64,000 bases of DNA from Viridibacterium sediminicola (lineage in GTDB: Bacteria > Pseudomonadota > Gammaproteobacteria > Burkholderiales > Rhodocyclaceae): assembly GCF_039631295.1 (NCBI RefSeq), contig NZ_JBDIVE010000002.1:248001-312000 (forward strand), read 5' to 3'. The translations under genes and the position numbers were made by a program. Positions within the stretch are counted from its first letter, which is position 1; each line of letters opens with the position of its first letter. Shown one piece after another: positions 16,823-26,116 of the stretch. The notes beneath the pieces are model-generated. The model had not been told where the DNA came from and searched no databases. It saw nothing but the letters and a program-made list of their open reading frames with translations.

Positions 16823-18928
16823 ATGCCCCACTCTGATACTTTCCGCAGCCCCGTCCGCCGTGAAGTCCCCGCCGAGAGCCTGATCAATCGCGAGCTGTCA
16901 CTGCTGGCCTTTCAGCGCCGCGTGCTGGCGCAAGCGGCCGATGAAAGCGTGCCCCTGCTCGAACGGCTCAAGTTCCTGTGCATCGTCTCCAGCAATCTGG
17001 ACGAGTTCTTCGAAATCCGCGTCGCCGGCCTGATGGAACAGATGCGCACCGGCACCCTGCTCGCCAACGGCCAGCGTCCGCTGGCGCTCTACCAGCAGGT
17101 GTGCAGCGAGGTGCACCAGATCGTCGCCGAGCAGTACGCCCTGCTCAATGACATCATCCTCCCCGCCATGGCGGCCGAAGGCATCGTCTTCCTGCGCCGC
17201 TCGCAATGGACCGACGCGCAGCGCGCCTGGATCCATGAGCATTTCATGAACGAGGTGATGCCGGTGCTGACGCCGGTCGGGCTCGACCCGGCTCACCCCT
17301 TCCCGCGCGTGCTCAACAAGAGCCTGAACTTCGCCGTCGAGCTCGAAGGTCGCGACGCCTTCGGCCGCAACTGCAATGCCGCCATCGTGCAAGCGCCGCG
17401 CTCGCTGCCGCGTGTCATTCGCCTGCCCAAGGAACTGACCGGCGTCGACAACGGCTTCGTGTTCTTCTCCTCGGTGGTGCATGCGCATGTCAGCGAGCTG
17501 TTTGCCGGCATGACGGTGCTCGGCTGCTACCAGTTCCGCGTCACGCGCAACAGCGATCTGTTCGTCGACGAAGAAGAAATCAAGGATCTGCGCAAAGCCC
17601 TGCAAGGCGAACTGCAGCAGCGCAACTATGGCGATGCGGTGCGGCTCGAAGTGGCCGACAACTGCTCGCAGCAGATGAGCGAATTCCTGCAGCACCAGTT
17701 CGGTCTGGACCGGCTGGAGCTCTACCGCGTGCCGGGCATCGTCAACCTGGTGCGCCTGATGCAGGTGCCCGACTGGGTTGAGCGTCCGGACCTCAAATAC
17801 GCGCCCTTCCAGCCGACCCTGCCCAAGGGCCTGGACAAGCGCAGCGATCTGTTCGATGCGATCCGCCAGCAGGACATCCTGCTGCATCACCCGTTCCAGA
17901 GCTTCAAACCTGTCATCGACCTGCTCAGCGCCGCCGCGGACGACCCGCAGGTGCTGGCCATCCGCATGACGGTCTATCGCACCGGCAACGATTCGGTGCT
18001 GATGGAACAGCTGCTTCGCGCCGCGCGCAAGGGCAAGGAAGTGAATGTAGTGGTCGAGCTGATGGCGCGCTTCGATGAAGAAGCCAATATCAACTGGGCA
18101 GCGCGCCTCGAAGAGGCCGGCGCGCATGTGGTGTATGGCGTGTTCGGCTACAAGACGCATGCCAAGATGCTGCTGATCCTGCGCCGCGAGGAAGATGACA
18201 AGGGCCACCCCCGCCTGCGCCGCTACGTGCACCTGGGCACCGGCAACTACCACCCGCGCACCACGCGTTTCTATACCGACTTCGGTCTGCTGACCGCCAA
18301 CGAGGAAATCGGCGCCGATGTGCACGAAGTCTTCAAGCAGCTCACCGGCCTGGGCCACGCACAAACGCTGCGCCACCTGTGGCAGGCGCCCTTCGCACTG
18401 CAATCGAACCTGGTCGCCGCCATCGATGCCGAGGCACAGATTGCACGCGCGGGGCGGCGCGCCCGCATCATCGCCAAGGTCAATGCACTGATGGAGTCGG
18501 AGACCATCGCTGCGCTGTACGAGGCCTCGCAAGCTGGCGTCGAGATCGAGCTCATCGTGCGCGGCCCCTGCGCCCTGCGTCCCGGTGTGGCGGGGCTGTC
18601 GGAGAACATCAAGGTGCGCTCGGTGGTCGGCCGCTTTCTGGAGCATTCACGCATTTTCTACTTCCACGCCGATGGCGAGGAAAAGCTCTACCTGTCGAGC
18701 GCCGACTGGATGGAGCGCAACTTCTTCCGCCGCATCGAGGTGGCCTTCCCCATCCTCGATCCGAAGGTCAAACGCCGCGTGCTGCGCGAAGGGCTCAAGC
18801 CCTATCTCGCCGACAACTGCCAGGCTTGGGAAATGGATGGCGAGACCGGGCAATACCGCAAGCGCAGCTATCGCGGCTTGCGCCGCTCGGCACAGGAATG
18901 GCTGATGCAGGAAGTGGTCGGCAACTGA
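16823..18928 (+). CDS. ppk: Polyphosphate kinase 1
   Basis: PPK1 makes polyphosphate from ATP through a phosphohistidine. The N-terminal NRELSLLAFQRRVL, the first HKD-like catalytic segment GYKTHAKMLLILRR (autophosphorylated His), YVHLGTGNYHPRTTRFYTD and the second HKD-like segment EHSRIFYF..GEEKLYLSSADW are visible. ATG 16823 gives the typical 701 aa; the frame opens at 16703, but that would read through the Pho box. Confidence 0.97.
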   Translation: MPHSDTFRSPVRREVPAESLINRELSLLAFQRRVLAQAADESVPLLERLKFLCIVSSNLDEFFEIRVAGLMEQMRTGTLLANGQRPLALYQQVCSEVHQIVAEQYALLNDIILPAMAAEGIVFLRRSQWTDAQRAWIHEHFMNEVMPVLTPVGLDPAHPFPRVLNKSLNFAVELEGRDAFGRNCNAAIVQAPRSLPRVIRLPKELTGVDNGFVFFSSVVHAHVSELFAGMTVLGCYQFRVTRNSDLFVDEEEIKDLRKALQGELQQRNYGDAVRLEVADNCSQQMSEFLQHQFGLDRLELYRVPGIVNLVRLMQVPDWVERPDLKYAPFQPTLPKGLDKRSDLFDAIRQQDILLHHPFQSFKPVIDLLSAAADDPQVLAIRMTVYRTGNDSVLMEQLLRAARKGKEVNVVVELMARFDEEANINWAARLEEAGAHVVYGVFGYKTHAKMLLILRREEDDKGHPRLRRYVHLGTGNYHPRTTRFYTDFGLLTANEEIGADVHEVFKQLTGLGHAQTLRHLWQAPFALQSNLVAAIDAEAQIARAGRRARIIAKVNALMESETIAALYEASQAGVEIELIVRGPCALRPGVAGLSENIKVRSVVGRFLEHSRIFYFHADGEEKLYLSSADWMERNFFRRIEVAFPILDPKVKRRVLREGLKPYLADNCQAWEMDGETGQYRKRSYRGLRRSAQEWLMQEVVGN

Positions 18929-18944
18929 AGCGCCGCCGGCGGGC

Positions 18945-21866
18945 TCAGGCCACCGACAGGCGCTGCGCCTCGCCGGCGAATTCACGATACCAGCTGAGGA
19001 ATTCCCCGACCGGCAAGGGGCGGCAGTAGTAGTAGCCCTGGGCCACATGGCAGCCCAACTTGCCCAGCGAGGTCAGCGTGCTGCGCTGCTCGACGCCTTC
19101 GGCGACGAGGGTCAGGTCGAGCGCGCGGCCCAGCGAGACAATCGCCTCAACGATGGCACGGTCGGCGCGGTCGCTTTCCATATCGCGCACGAAGGCCGCA
19201 TCGACTTTCAGCTTCTTGACCGGCAGGTGCTTGAGGTAACCGAGGCTGGAGTAGCCCGTACCGAAGTCGTCGATGGACATCACCACGCCCATCTGACGCA
19301 GTTTTTCCAGCGCATTAGCGGTCAGCGAAGACTCCTGCATGACGATGCTCTCGGTCAGCTCCAGCTCCAGCTGGGCGGCCGGCACGCCATAAAGCCGCAA
19401 ACTCTCCTCGACCCGGCGCACAAACTCCGGCTGGCGGAACTGCAGTGCCGACACATTGACGGCAACCGGGAAGTCCTGGATGCCGGCAAGATTCCACTCG
19501 GCCCGCTGGCGGCAGGCCTCGCGCAGCACCCAGTCGCCCATCTGCAGGATCAGGCCTGACTCTTCAGCGATGCGGATGAAACGGTCTGGCGCCACCTCAC
19601 CGAACTCGCGGCTGTTCCAGCGCAGCAGCGCCTCGACGCCAACCAGCTTGCGCGTGGCGATCTCGATCTGCGGCTGGTAGAACAGCTCAAATTCGTCATG
19701 ATCGAGCGCACTGCGCAACGCATGCTCCAGTGACAGGCTCTCCTCGGCCAGCTCGCTCATGCTGCTACTGAACAGCTGGTAGTTGTTCCGCCCCTGGCCC
19801 TTGGCGTGATACATCGCCACGTCGGCATTGCGGATCAGCTCATCGGCATCGAGGCCATGATCCGGGTAGATCGCCACGCCGATCGAGGGCGTGATCGCCA
19901 GTTCATTGCCTTCGACCCGCGCAGTCGGCGCCAGCACGCCGAGGATGTTCTCGGCCATGCCGCGCGCTTCGTCTGTCGAGCGGATCTTGTAGAGGGTGAC
20001 GATGAACTCGTCACCACCGAGACGCGACACCGTATCGGACGCCCGCACCGCGCGCTTGAGTCGCTCCGCCACGGTCTGCAGCAAGCCGTCACCGACCGAA
20101 TGGCCGAGGCTGTCGTTGATCAGCTTGAAACGATCAAGGTCGATGAACAGCACCGCCATCTGATGCCCCTCGCGCTCGGCATGCAACAGCGCCACGCGCA
20201 GACGCTCGATCATCAGGCTGCGATTGGGCAAACCGGTCAGCGTATCGTGATGCGCCAGGTACTGGATGCGCTCTTCCTGCTCCTTGCGCTCGGAGAGATC
20301 GTTGAAGATGCCCGCGTAATGCGTCACCTTGCCCTGGCGGTCAGTCACCGCGCTCAACCACAGCCACTGCGGGTAGGTCGAGCCATCAGCCTTCTGATCC
20401 CAGACCTCGCCGGACCAGTGGCCATCCTGATCGAGCGCCTGCCACATCTTCTGATAGAACACCTCGTCATGCAGACCAGCCTTGAGGAAGCTGGCCGGCC
20501 GGCCAAGGATGTCATCGGGTTTGAGTCCGGAAATCTCGCTGAATGCCGGATTGATGTATTCGACCAGCCCGCCCAGATCACTGACAAAGATCGCCTCGCG
20601 ACGGCAGCAGAATACCGAGGCCCACAGTTCGGTGCCATGCTCGCGCATGGCCAGCTCGGCAACCAGGCCATCGAGCACCACGCGCAATTGCAACAACTCG
20701 TCAGCATGCGCCTGCACTTCAGCGGGCACTTGATCTTCGGGCGCGGCGAGCAATTGCTTGGCGTAAGCCGAGAGATCAAGCAGCGGACCGGCAACATGAC
20801 GACGCAACACGCGCTTGAGCACCGGCATCACCAGCAAGCTGGCCAGCAAGGGCACCAACATCGCGGCAATGAAGGCCATTGCCACGCGGATACGCATGCC
20901 GGATTTGTCGAGTAACAGGATCAGGCGAACCCCATCGGCACCGGCTTGTGGCCGCAAGCTGAACACCCGCGCCATGAACTGCGCAGTCTCGAAGCGGGCC
21001 GCCACGGCACCGCTGGCAAGCGCGCCGAGCGGCGGCACAGTCGCCGCCGGCAACTGCCGCGCGGCCGCGTTGAGCCCATCCGGCGCATCCGGCGCAACGC
21101 CCGGCGGCAGCATCCAGCGCGTACTCAAACCCGCCGTGCGGGCAGCCTGATCGAGCTGGGTAACCACATCGGCGACAAACACGGCGACATAGCCAACCTG
21201 GCGACGTATGCCGTCGGGCCGCGCAAATACCGGCGCGACAGCCGCCTGGGTGAGCTGGCCATCGACATAACGCCAGTCCGGGAATTCACTTTGGGTCGGC
21301 AAGCTCAGCTCGCTACGCGGCACCGGTCGTACCGCCCCGGCGGCACCACTGGTGGCAAAAGCCGAGCTGGCGCGGTTATCACCGCCGAACAAGCTGGACG
21401 TGAAACGCCCCATGACGAAACGTGCGTCGCGACCATCGAAATAGGCCAGCGCCTCGCCATCGCGATCATAGGCGACGAGCAGCGCACGTAACTGCGGCCC
21501 CAGTCGGGCCAGCTGCAGAACGATGGCGTGCTGATCGGCCTGGAATTCGGTTTGCCCTTCCGGCGCGTGTTCGTAAGCCTGATCGATCGAATCAAGGCGC
21601 AAGGACAGGCTCTGATCTGCCGCCAGCTCAGCGGCCAGGCGCAAAGTCTCGGCAGCACGCTGATTGAGGATCTCGCCCAAGGCGCTTTGCGCAACCTGGA
21701 ATTGCCGCTCCAGCGCCCGCCCGTTCCACACGAGAACCGCCGCAACCACCAGCACGCCAGAGACCAGCATGACCAGCGCAGAACCCAGCAGCATGAGACG
21801 CCACATGCGGAGCTCGAAAGCACCCTCAGCGAGCCAGCAGTCCAGAGCATGCAGCAAACGTTTCAT
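18945..21866 (-). CDS. Membrane PAS-GGDEF-EAL cyclic-di-GMP signalling protein
   Basis: Order: TM helix (about 20-42), a large periplasmic sensor (about 45-320), a second TM (about 325-350), a linker, PAS (about 410-520), GGDEF (RLGGDEF near 615) and EAL (VGVEALLRW near 744; later ESIVMQE and DDFGTGYSSLGYLKHLPVKKLK). Both catalytic signatures look intact, so it could make or hydrolyse c-di-GMP. ATG 21866 (MKRLLHALD) is preferred over the frame opening at 21953. It converges with ppk and is divergent from mutS. Confidence 0.93.
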   Translation of the reverse strand: MKRLLHALDCWLAEGAFELRMWRLMLLGSALVMLVSGVLVVAAVLVWNGRALERQFQVAQSALGEILNQRAAETLRLAAELAADQSLSLRLDSIDQAYEHAPEGQTEFQADQHAIVLQLARLGPQLRALLVAYDRDGEALAYFDGRDARFVMGRFTSSLFGGDNRASSAFATSGAAGAVRPVPRSELSLPTQSEFPDWRYVDGQLTQAAVAPVFARPDGIRRQVGYVAVFVADVVTQLDQAARTAGLSTRWMLPPGVAPDAPDGLNAAARQLPAATVPPLGALASGAVAARFETAQFMARVFSLRPQAGADGVRLILLLDKSGMRIRVAMAFIAAMLVPLLASLLVMPVLKRVLRRHVAGPLLDLSAYAKQLLAAPEDQVPAEVQAHADELLQLRVVLDGLVAELAMREHGTELWASVFCCRREAIFVSDLGGLVEYINPAFSEISGLKPDDILGRPASFLKAGLHDEVFYQKMWQALDQDGHWSGEVWDQKADGSTYPQWLWLSAVTDRQGKVTHYAGIFNDLSERKEQEERIQYLAHHDTLTGLPNRSLMIERLRVALLHAEREGHQMAVLFIDLDRFKLINDSLGHSVGDGLLQTVAERLKRAVRASDTVSRLGGDEFIVTLYKIRSTDEARGMAENILGVLAPTARVEGNELAITPSIGVAIYPDHGLDADELIRNADVAMYHAKGQGRNNYQLFSSSMSELAEESLSLEHALRSALDHDEFELFYQPQIEIATRKLVGVEALLRWNSREFGEVAPDRFIRIAEESGLILQMGDWVLREACRQRAEWNLAGIQDFPVAVNVSALQFRQPEFVRRVEESLRLYGVPAAQLELELTESIVMQESSLTANALEKLRQMGVVMSIDDFGTGYSSLGYLKHLPVKKLKVDAAFVRDMESDRADRAIVEAIVSLGRALDLTLVAEGVEQRSTLTSLGKLGCHVAQGYYYCRPLPVGEFLSWYREFAGEAQRLSVA

Positions 21867-22047
21867 GAATGAGGGCAAGTGGATGATTCGGGTAGCACAC
21901 AGTGTTATCGACCGGGGACGCAGCAAAGTTGAGCTGCGTCGACTGCAGATCACGCCAATTTACGTGAGCGGGCGCTGCAATCTGGGCGCAGTGTACCCAC
22001 AGTGAACACAGATGTGATGCTGCAGCGCACGCGGGAAGCGCGATTGA

Positions 22048-22053
22048 TACAAT
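22048..22053 (+). promoter_or_regulatory. Possible -10 element of the mutS promoter
   Basis: TACAAT lies 33 bp before the mutS start codon within the 220-bp divergent gap between the GGDEF/EAL gene and mutS. The -35 region is weak. If it is the native promoter, the prophage insertion has separated it from most of mutS. Confidence 0.35.
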
Positions 22054-22086
22054 CGGGCGCTCAGCATTCTTGATCGAGATCATCCC

Positions 22087-22155
22087 GTGTCCGTGTCCCC
22101 CGCCTTCAGCGAGCAGGAAATCGCCAGTCACACGCCCATGATGCATCAGCGTTAG
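22087..22155 (+). pseudogene. mutS: 5' end of mutS, interrupted by the prophage
   Basis: The GTG-started frame encodes SVSPAFSEQEIASHTPMMHQ and then a stop two codons later. HTPMMxQ is the strongly conserved beginning of MutS, where it is normally followed by a Tyr and the LRIKAEHP-type helix. The identity stops abruptly after the CAG at 22147-22149, and everything to the right is phage-like. The mismatch-repair gene is therefore split, with its remainder expected beyond the other prophage end. The name rests on this short but distinctive stretch plus position. Confidence 0.8.
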
Positions 22156-22223
22156 GAGCCCGTGGGCATTGGGTTTGCCGACATCAATGATGGAATATTA
22201 CGCCAAAACTTACGCCTGAATTT

Positions 22224-23624
22224 TCAGCCAGAAACATGACGAATCGGTATAACCTTTCGTCGCTGAGCAGGCCCCTTGGTCATGGTGTCCGGCTTGATCA
22301 CCGTCAACGAGGTGATACCCTCGCGCCGGATCTGAAGTCCACGAATCTCCGTCAGGATTCGCCCGGTCAAGTAGAAGAGCGCTGCCGCCAGGTAGGGCAT
22401 GAACGCTTGAAATCGATCATCGCAGAACCCTGCTTGGTCCTCGCGCTTGACGATGTGGCAGCCCCCTTTGCAGAAGCGCAGAACTGGGCATGTCAGGCAG
22501 TTGTGCTTGTGAATCCAGTGCGTGACGGTATCGACAACGACGCCCGGTAGATTGTCCAGATCCCCCAGATGGTGCCCGGCATCCCGCGCGCTGACGTTGT
22601 GACAGGTGATGACATGACCTTTGGTATCGACGACAAGATGGTCGTCTCGGTCCTGATTGCACCCCTGCTGCATTACAACCGAAGGGATCGCCTTCGCCAG
22701 TGTCTCGAAGAAGCCGCCGATGCGCTCGCGAGCGTGCGCAAGATCCATGCTGCGCCCGGTCGCCATGTCAAAGAACAGCCGATTCACGTTTTCAGACCAT
22801 TGCCGTTGCGCTGCCCGGCTCAGATCGGCCGCACCGGCGTAGGCCGTGCTGAACGTGGTCGCAAAACCCTCAGTGCTGACCAGGAGCGGCGCCCCCTCCG
22901 GCAGATCAAGCTTGGCGCGCAGGTAGTCGCGGACATCGGCAATCGAGTTGTTTTCGGCAGACAGAACAACATTGACCGACATGCGCCGGCCTCGCCGGAT
23001 GAATGCGTCACGCAGCACTGCACGCAATGTCGGATCCTCCAGAGGGTCGGCTCCGCGCGCAGCCAGCGTGCCTGGCCCGTCATGGCTGATCGTCACCGCC
23101 AAGTCCACGGCTTCAATCCAGTCGACAAGCTCGGGCGTGAAGAGGCTCGCGTTGCTGATCGTGGACAGGTCGGCACGCGGGTAACGCTTGCGAATCTCAG
23201 TCGCCAGAGGAATCAATGTCTTGGCGTACAGAAATGGCTCCCCGCCCCTGAACGTGATTGTCACCCCCTCGCCGTCGCCCAGATCCAGATTGTTTTCGAT
23301 CTTCGCGAGCAGGACCGGCACATCGTCGGGATGGCCGTCAATGGTGTGATCGGTTTCGCCCTGGATGCAGTAGCTGCATGCCTGATTGCACTTCAGCCCG
23401 AGCTGGATGCCCAGGTTGCGGACCTTCGCCGCTTTTCGACCTGGCCGCGTTGGATGAAGCATGCTCGCCAGCTCGATCTGGCTGCGGTTCGCACTGTAAC
23501 CCATGCCGACCGGCTCCAGATCCACAGGCGCCCCGGTATCAGACCATACCAGCGTGCTTGCGTGCGGATCGTAGCGCGCGACACGGACTGACTCATCTTC
23601 CCCCAGCAGATGCAGATCAAACAC
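22224..23624 (-). CDS. Radical SAM/SPASM peptide-maturase-like protein
   Basis: The protein has the [4Fe-4S] motif CNQACSYC (Cys 79, 83, 86), the SAM-binding GGEP (127-130) and a C-terminal cysteine-rich SPASM-like region including HNCLTCPVLRFCKGGC. SPASM radical SAM enzymes usually install crosslinks or other changes in ribosomally made peptides. The frame opens at 23693, but a GTG at 23624 with GGAG 7 nt upstream is the likely start (466 aa, overlapping the previous gene by 8 bp). As the last gene of the tail operon it probably acts on a virion protein; the adjacent fibre has a cysteine-rich C-terminus. Confidence 0.85.
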   Translation of the reverse strand: MFDLHLLGEDESVRVARYDPHASTLVWSDTGAPVDLEPVGMGYSANRSQIELASMLHPTRPGRKAAKVRNLGIQLGLKCNQACSYCIQGETDHTIDGHPDDVPVLLAKIENNLDLGDGEGVTITFRGGEPFLYAKTLIPLATEIRKRYPRADLSTISNASLFTPELVDWIEAVDLAVTISHDGPGTLAARGADPLEDPTLRAVLRDAFIRRGRRMSVNVVLSAENNSIADVRDYLRAKLDLPEGAPLLVSTEGFATTFSTAYAGAADLSRAAQRQWSENVNRLFFDMATGRSMDLAHARERIGGFFETLAKAIPSVVMQQGCNQDRDDHLVVDTKGHVITCHNVSARDAGHHLGDLDNLPGVVVDTVTHWIHKHNCLTCPVLRFCKGGCHIVKREDQAGFCDDRFQAFMPYLAAALFYLTGRILTEIRGLQIRREGITSLTVIKPDTMTKGPAQRRKVIPIRHVSG

Positions 23625-24315
23625 TGGCGCGCTCCGCGAAATAGGCGCCCTGCGCAGCCCGGATGACCGCCTTCTGTGCGGAAATGTCCTCAATCAGTTC
23701 GGCCGGCGCACGGACGCCAGCAGCCGAATGCTTCTCTACCGCCGCAAGGAAGTCGCCAGACCACTCCGGGCGCTTCTCTTCCGGTATCAGATCCAGCAGC
23801 GGGGCGATTAGCTGCATCATCATGTCGACCTGCTTTTCCAGTGCCGCTACTGCGTCCTGCGGGACAATCTGATGCAGCAGCCGGACCTTCGCATTCATGT
23901 TGCGCACGCGCCGTGAGGCCGCTGGCGAAATGCTTTCCACGACCGAAATCAGGCTGCCCCCTGACAACTCAGGCGGCAGCAAGGAATACTCGAAGTCGCC
24001 AGCCGGGCAGCACTTATCAACAATGATCATGGTCGGCTCTTCACCCGCCGCTCCGCTCCACATGGCAGCGACGGGGGAATCAGCAGCGTTTCCGCCGCGA
24101 AGAGCCAGCATTGATACGCCGTCTCGCTCGCAGAACAGGTTTCCAGCATTAATCGACATGATCCGGCCGGACACCGCTCTGAAGTAGAAAACAATTTCGT
24201 TTTCCTCGAACGGGGTAGGCATCCCGATACTCCATCCGCCGAGCATGTAGCCGGACTCGGTTTTTTTCAGTACAGGGGCGCCTACTTCGACTGCATTGAT
24301 GATAATTGTTTGCAT
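23617..24315 (-). CDS. Unrecognised 232-aa protein between tail fibre and radical SAM enzyme
   Basis: No family was recognised. The N-terminal half is beta-rich with a CC pair (VDKCCPAGDF), and the C-terminal half is helical (about 120-225, ALEKQVDMMMQLIAPLLDLIP). Its place right after the fibre gene is where tail-fibre assembly chaperones usually sit. It could equally be a substrate or recognition partner of the radical SAM enzyme, whose start overlaps its stop by 8 bp. Both roles are inference. Confidence 0.75.
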   Translation of the reverse strand: MQTIIINAVEVGAPVLKKTESGYMLGGWSIGMPTPFEENEIVFYFRAVSGRIMSINAGNLFCERDGVSMLALRGGNAADSPVAAMWSGAAGEEPTMIIVDKCCPAGDFEYSLLPPELSGGSLISVVESISPAASRRVRNMNAKVRLLHQIVPQDAVAALEKQVDMMMQLIAPLLDLIPEEKRPEWSGDFLAAVEKHSAAGVRAPAELIEDISAQKAVIRAAQGAYFAERASV

Positions 24316-24324
24316 GTGAGCACC

Positions 24325-25491
24325 TTAGCTTGAGCAGTTGCAGACGCTAGAGTCGACGCAGCCGGTTGGCGTGCCCTCAACCCCATACCAGTAGCGAACC
24401 AAGCGCAGCGCCTTGTTGGAGCCGTCGTAACTCAGCACGTCTTTCAAGCTACGATTCCATGCCCAGAGCCCCCCAGATGGATGCACTGTCGTGTCAGCGA
24501 TAGGTTCCTGGGTAGCAACATCCACATCAATTGCATCCACCGCTTCGATTGTGTGCATGGTCAATCCGACATTCCCAGCACCATCAATGCCTACGCCGTT
24601 TACCGAGCGGACATATCGGCCATCCGCCTGCGCCTGCGTGAGCTTTTCCGCCAACGCATTCGCAACGCTTGTAGCGAAACTCGGATCATTGCCGACTGCG
24701 GCGGCCAATTCATTCAGCTGATTCAGCGCCGCAGGCGATGAATTGACCAGGGCATTGATCGCTGCATCAACAATCGCGTGCATCGCCGCCACAACACCGG
24801 CGGGATGGGTTACAAGATTGCGCGCAGACCCGGCAATGGTCTCTGCGTCGGTTGCAAATCGAGCACGCCCGGGAATATTTTCGGTGGCGTACGGAACCAG
24901 GGCCTCAATCGCCTGAGCGGTGCGCAGAGGCGACATCCAGGCTGCGTTTTCGGTGCCGGCCCGCGCCTGTTCCGCAGTAGCCAGAGACTCGACCAGGACG
25001 TACTGAGAGAATGGATTGGCAGTCGAAATAAGGGCATCGAGCATCGACTGAAAAGCTGCAACGCTGGCGTCGACAAAAATCGTGATGCCAGAATTGTCTG
25101 AAATCGCCATGTCGAACTCCATCGCCATGGGCTCGCCTTCGTAGATCTGAGTGAACGATCCACTGTCGATTGATGCATAGCCGTACAGGACGCTGCCAGC
25201 CAGGCCGGGAGCTCCGGCCCAAACACCGATTTCAGAGCATGGATAGGATGCCGAAGGAACCAGCTGAGCCAGCATTCGTAGCTGCTCAGGCGACGCTTTG
25301 CTGCCAGTCAGAATAGCAGCAGCGTCCATCGGCTCAGAAAGAGCCACTTCAAGACCGTTCATATCCCGCAGAGCTTTCCCGAACTGGAGGTGCGTCAGCT
25401 CAAGATCGACGCCGGTGTTTTTCGCGTTCCACTGCGCAAGAATGCCGGCTGCAGTGCGTTTAATTTGAATGGTGTTCATGGTTCGGTTCAC
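24325..25491 (-). CDS. Phage tail fibre protein with cysteine-rich C-terminus
   Basis: The N-terminus resembles the baseplate-attachment domain of P2-type fibres (ILAQWNAKNTGVDLELTHLQ). The middle contains Ala-rich helical repeats (AAALNQLNELAAAVGNDPSFA style), and the end is GCVDSSVCNCSS. A GTG at 25491 abuts the previous stop; ATG 25479 is an alternative. The three terminal cysteines are unusual for a fibre and sit 0.7 kb from a radical SAM/SPASM gene in the same operon. Confidence 0.8.
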   Translation of the reverse strand: MNRTMNTIQIKRTAAGILAQWNAKNTGVDLELTHLQFGKALRDMNGLEVALSEPMDAAAILTGSKASPEQLRMLAQLVPSASYPCSEIGVWAGAPGLAGSVLYGYASIDSGSFTQIYEGEPMAMEFDMAISDNSGITIFVDASVAAFQSMLDALISTANPFSQYVLVESLATAEQARAGTENAAWMSPLRTAQAIEALVPYATENIPGRARFATDAETIAGSARNLVTHPAGVVAAMHAIVDAAINALVNSSPAALNQLNELAAAVGNDPSFATSVANALAEKLTQAQADGRYVRSVNGVGIDGAGNVGLTMHTIEAVDAIDVDVATQEPIADTTVHPSGGLWAWNRSLKDVLSYDGSNKALRLVRYWYGVEGTPTGCVDSSVCNCSS

Positions 25492-26115
25492 TCACAAGAT
25501 TTCACCGTTGAAGCGGACAATGCGCGAGACCGAAAGCGTCGCGCCAAAATACTGCTGAGCACCACTGAGGGTCACGGCACGAATTGTCGGAACAAAGCGC
25601 GCCGGCAGCACTGCTTGTAGGGCGCGAGTAACTTTCTTGACTGTCTCGATGCCAGAGTCAGTAGCATCGATGTAGATATCCAGGCGACTGGTCAGCCAGC
25701 GATCATCAGACTCGACGTAACTGAGGTCGGTCGGGTATGCGACGCCTTTTTTTTGCCACAACTGGTAGACCGCACCAGAGTTCGGGAAAAGCATCTGGAT
25801 GTAGGTGCGCAAGAAGTGCAGGCCGCGCCCTTGCCCGTTCTGCCCCCTCCAGGCCTTGTAGAGATATCGAGATGCGTAGCCTGCCGTGGCACCATCCATC
25901 GGGAACGCCAAGCCGTCTGCCGTAATAGCTCGGCCGACCAGATCATCAGAGCCAAGATGCGCCACGCCGGCCACAGAAACATCGAACGTGTCGGACGCCA
26001 AATAGGCCGCGAACAGATCGCGAGTAAGCTGCTTGAGCTCTGCCTCGACATCATCGGCCTCGAAGCTCCCCGCCAAGGGGGTCATCGCTGGTAGCTGTGC
26101 GTTTGAAAAATCCAT
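25492..26115 (-). CDS. Phage baseplate/tail protein I-like
   Basis: This 207-aa protein lies between the J-like baseplate protein and the fibre, the place of P2 gpI / YmfQ-type proteins that link wedge and fibre. Visible parts are a helical N-terminus (TRDLFAAYLASDTFDVSVAG), a YLYKAWRGQNGQGRGLHFLR segment and a C-terminal beta region. The assignment rests mainly on gene order and size. It starts 1 bp after the J-like stop. Confidence 0.65.
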   Translation of the reverse strand: MDFSNAQLPAMTPLAGSFEADDVEAELKQLTRDLFAAYLASDTFDVSVAGVAHLGSDDLVGRAITADGLAFPMDGATAGYASRYLYKAWRGQNGQGRGLHFLRTYIQMLFPNSGAVYQLWQKKGVAYPTDLSYVESDDRWLTSRLDIYIDATDSGIETVKKVTRALQAVLPARFVPTIRAVTLSGAQQYFGATLSVSRIVRFNGEIL

Positions 26116-26116
26116 G

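Noticed and set aside
16898..18646. 582-aa open frame antisense to ppk
   Set aside because: A shadow of ppk created by third-position GC bias.
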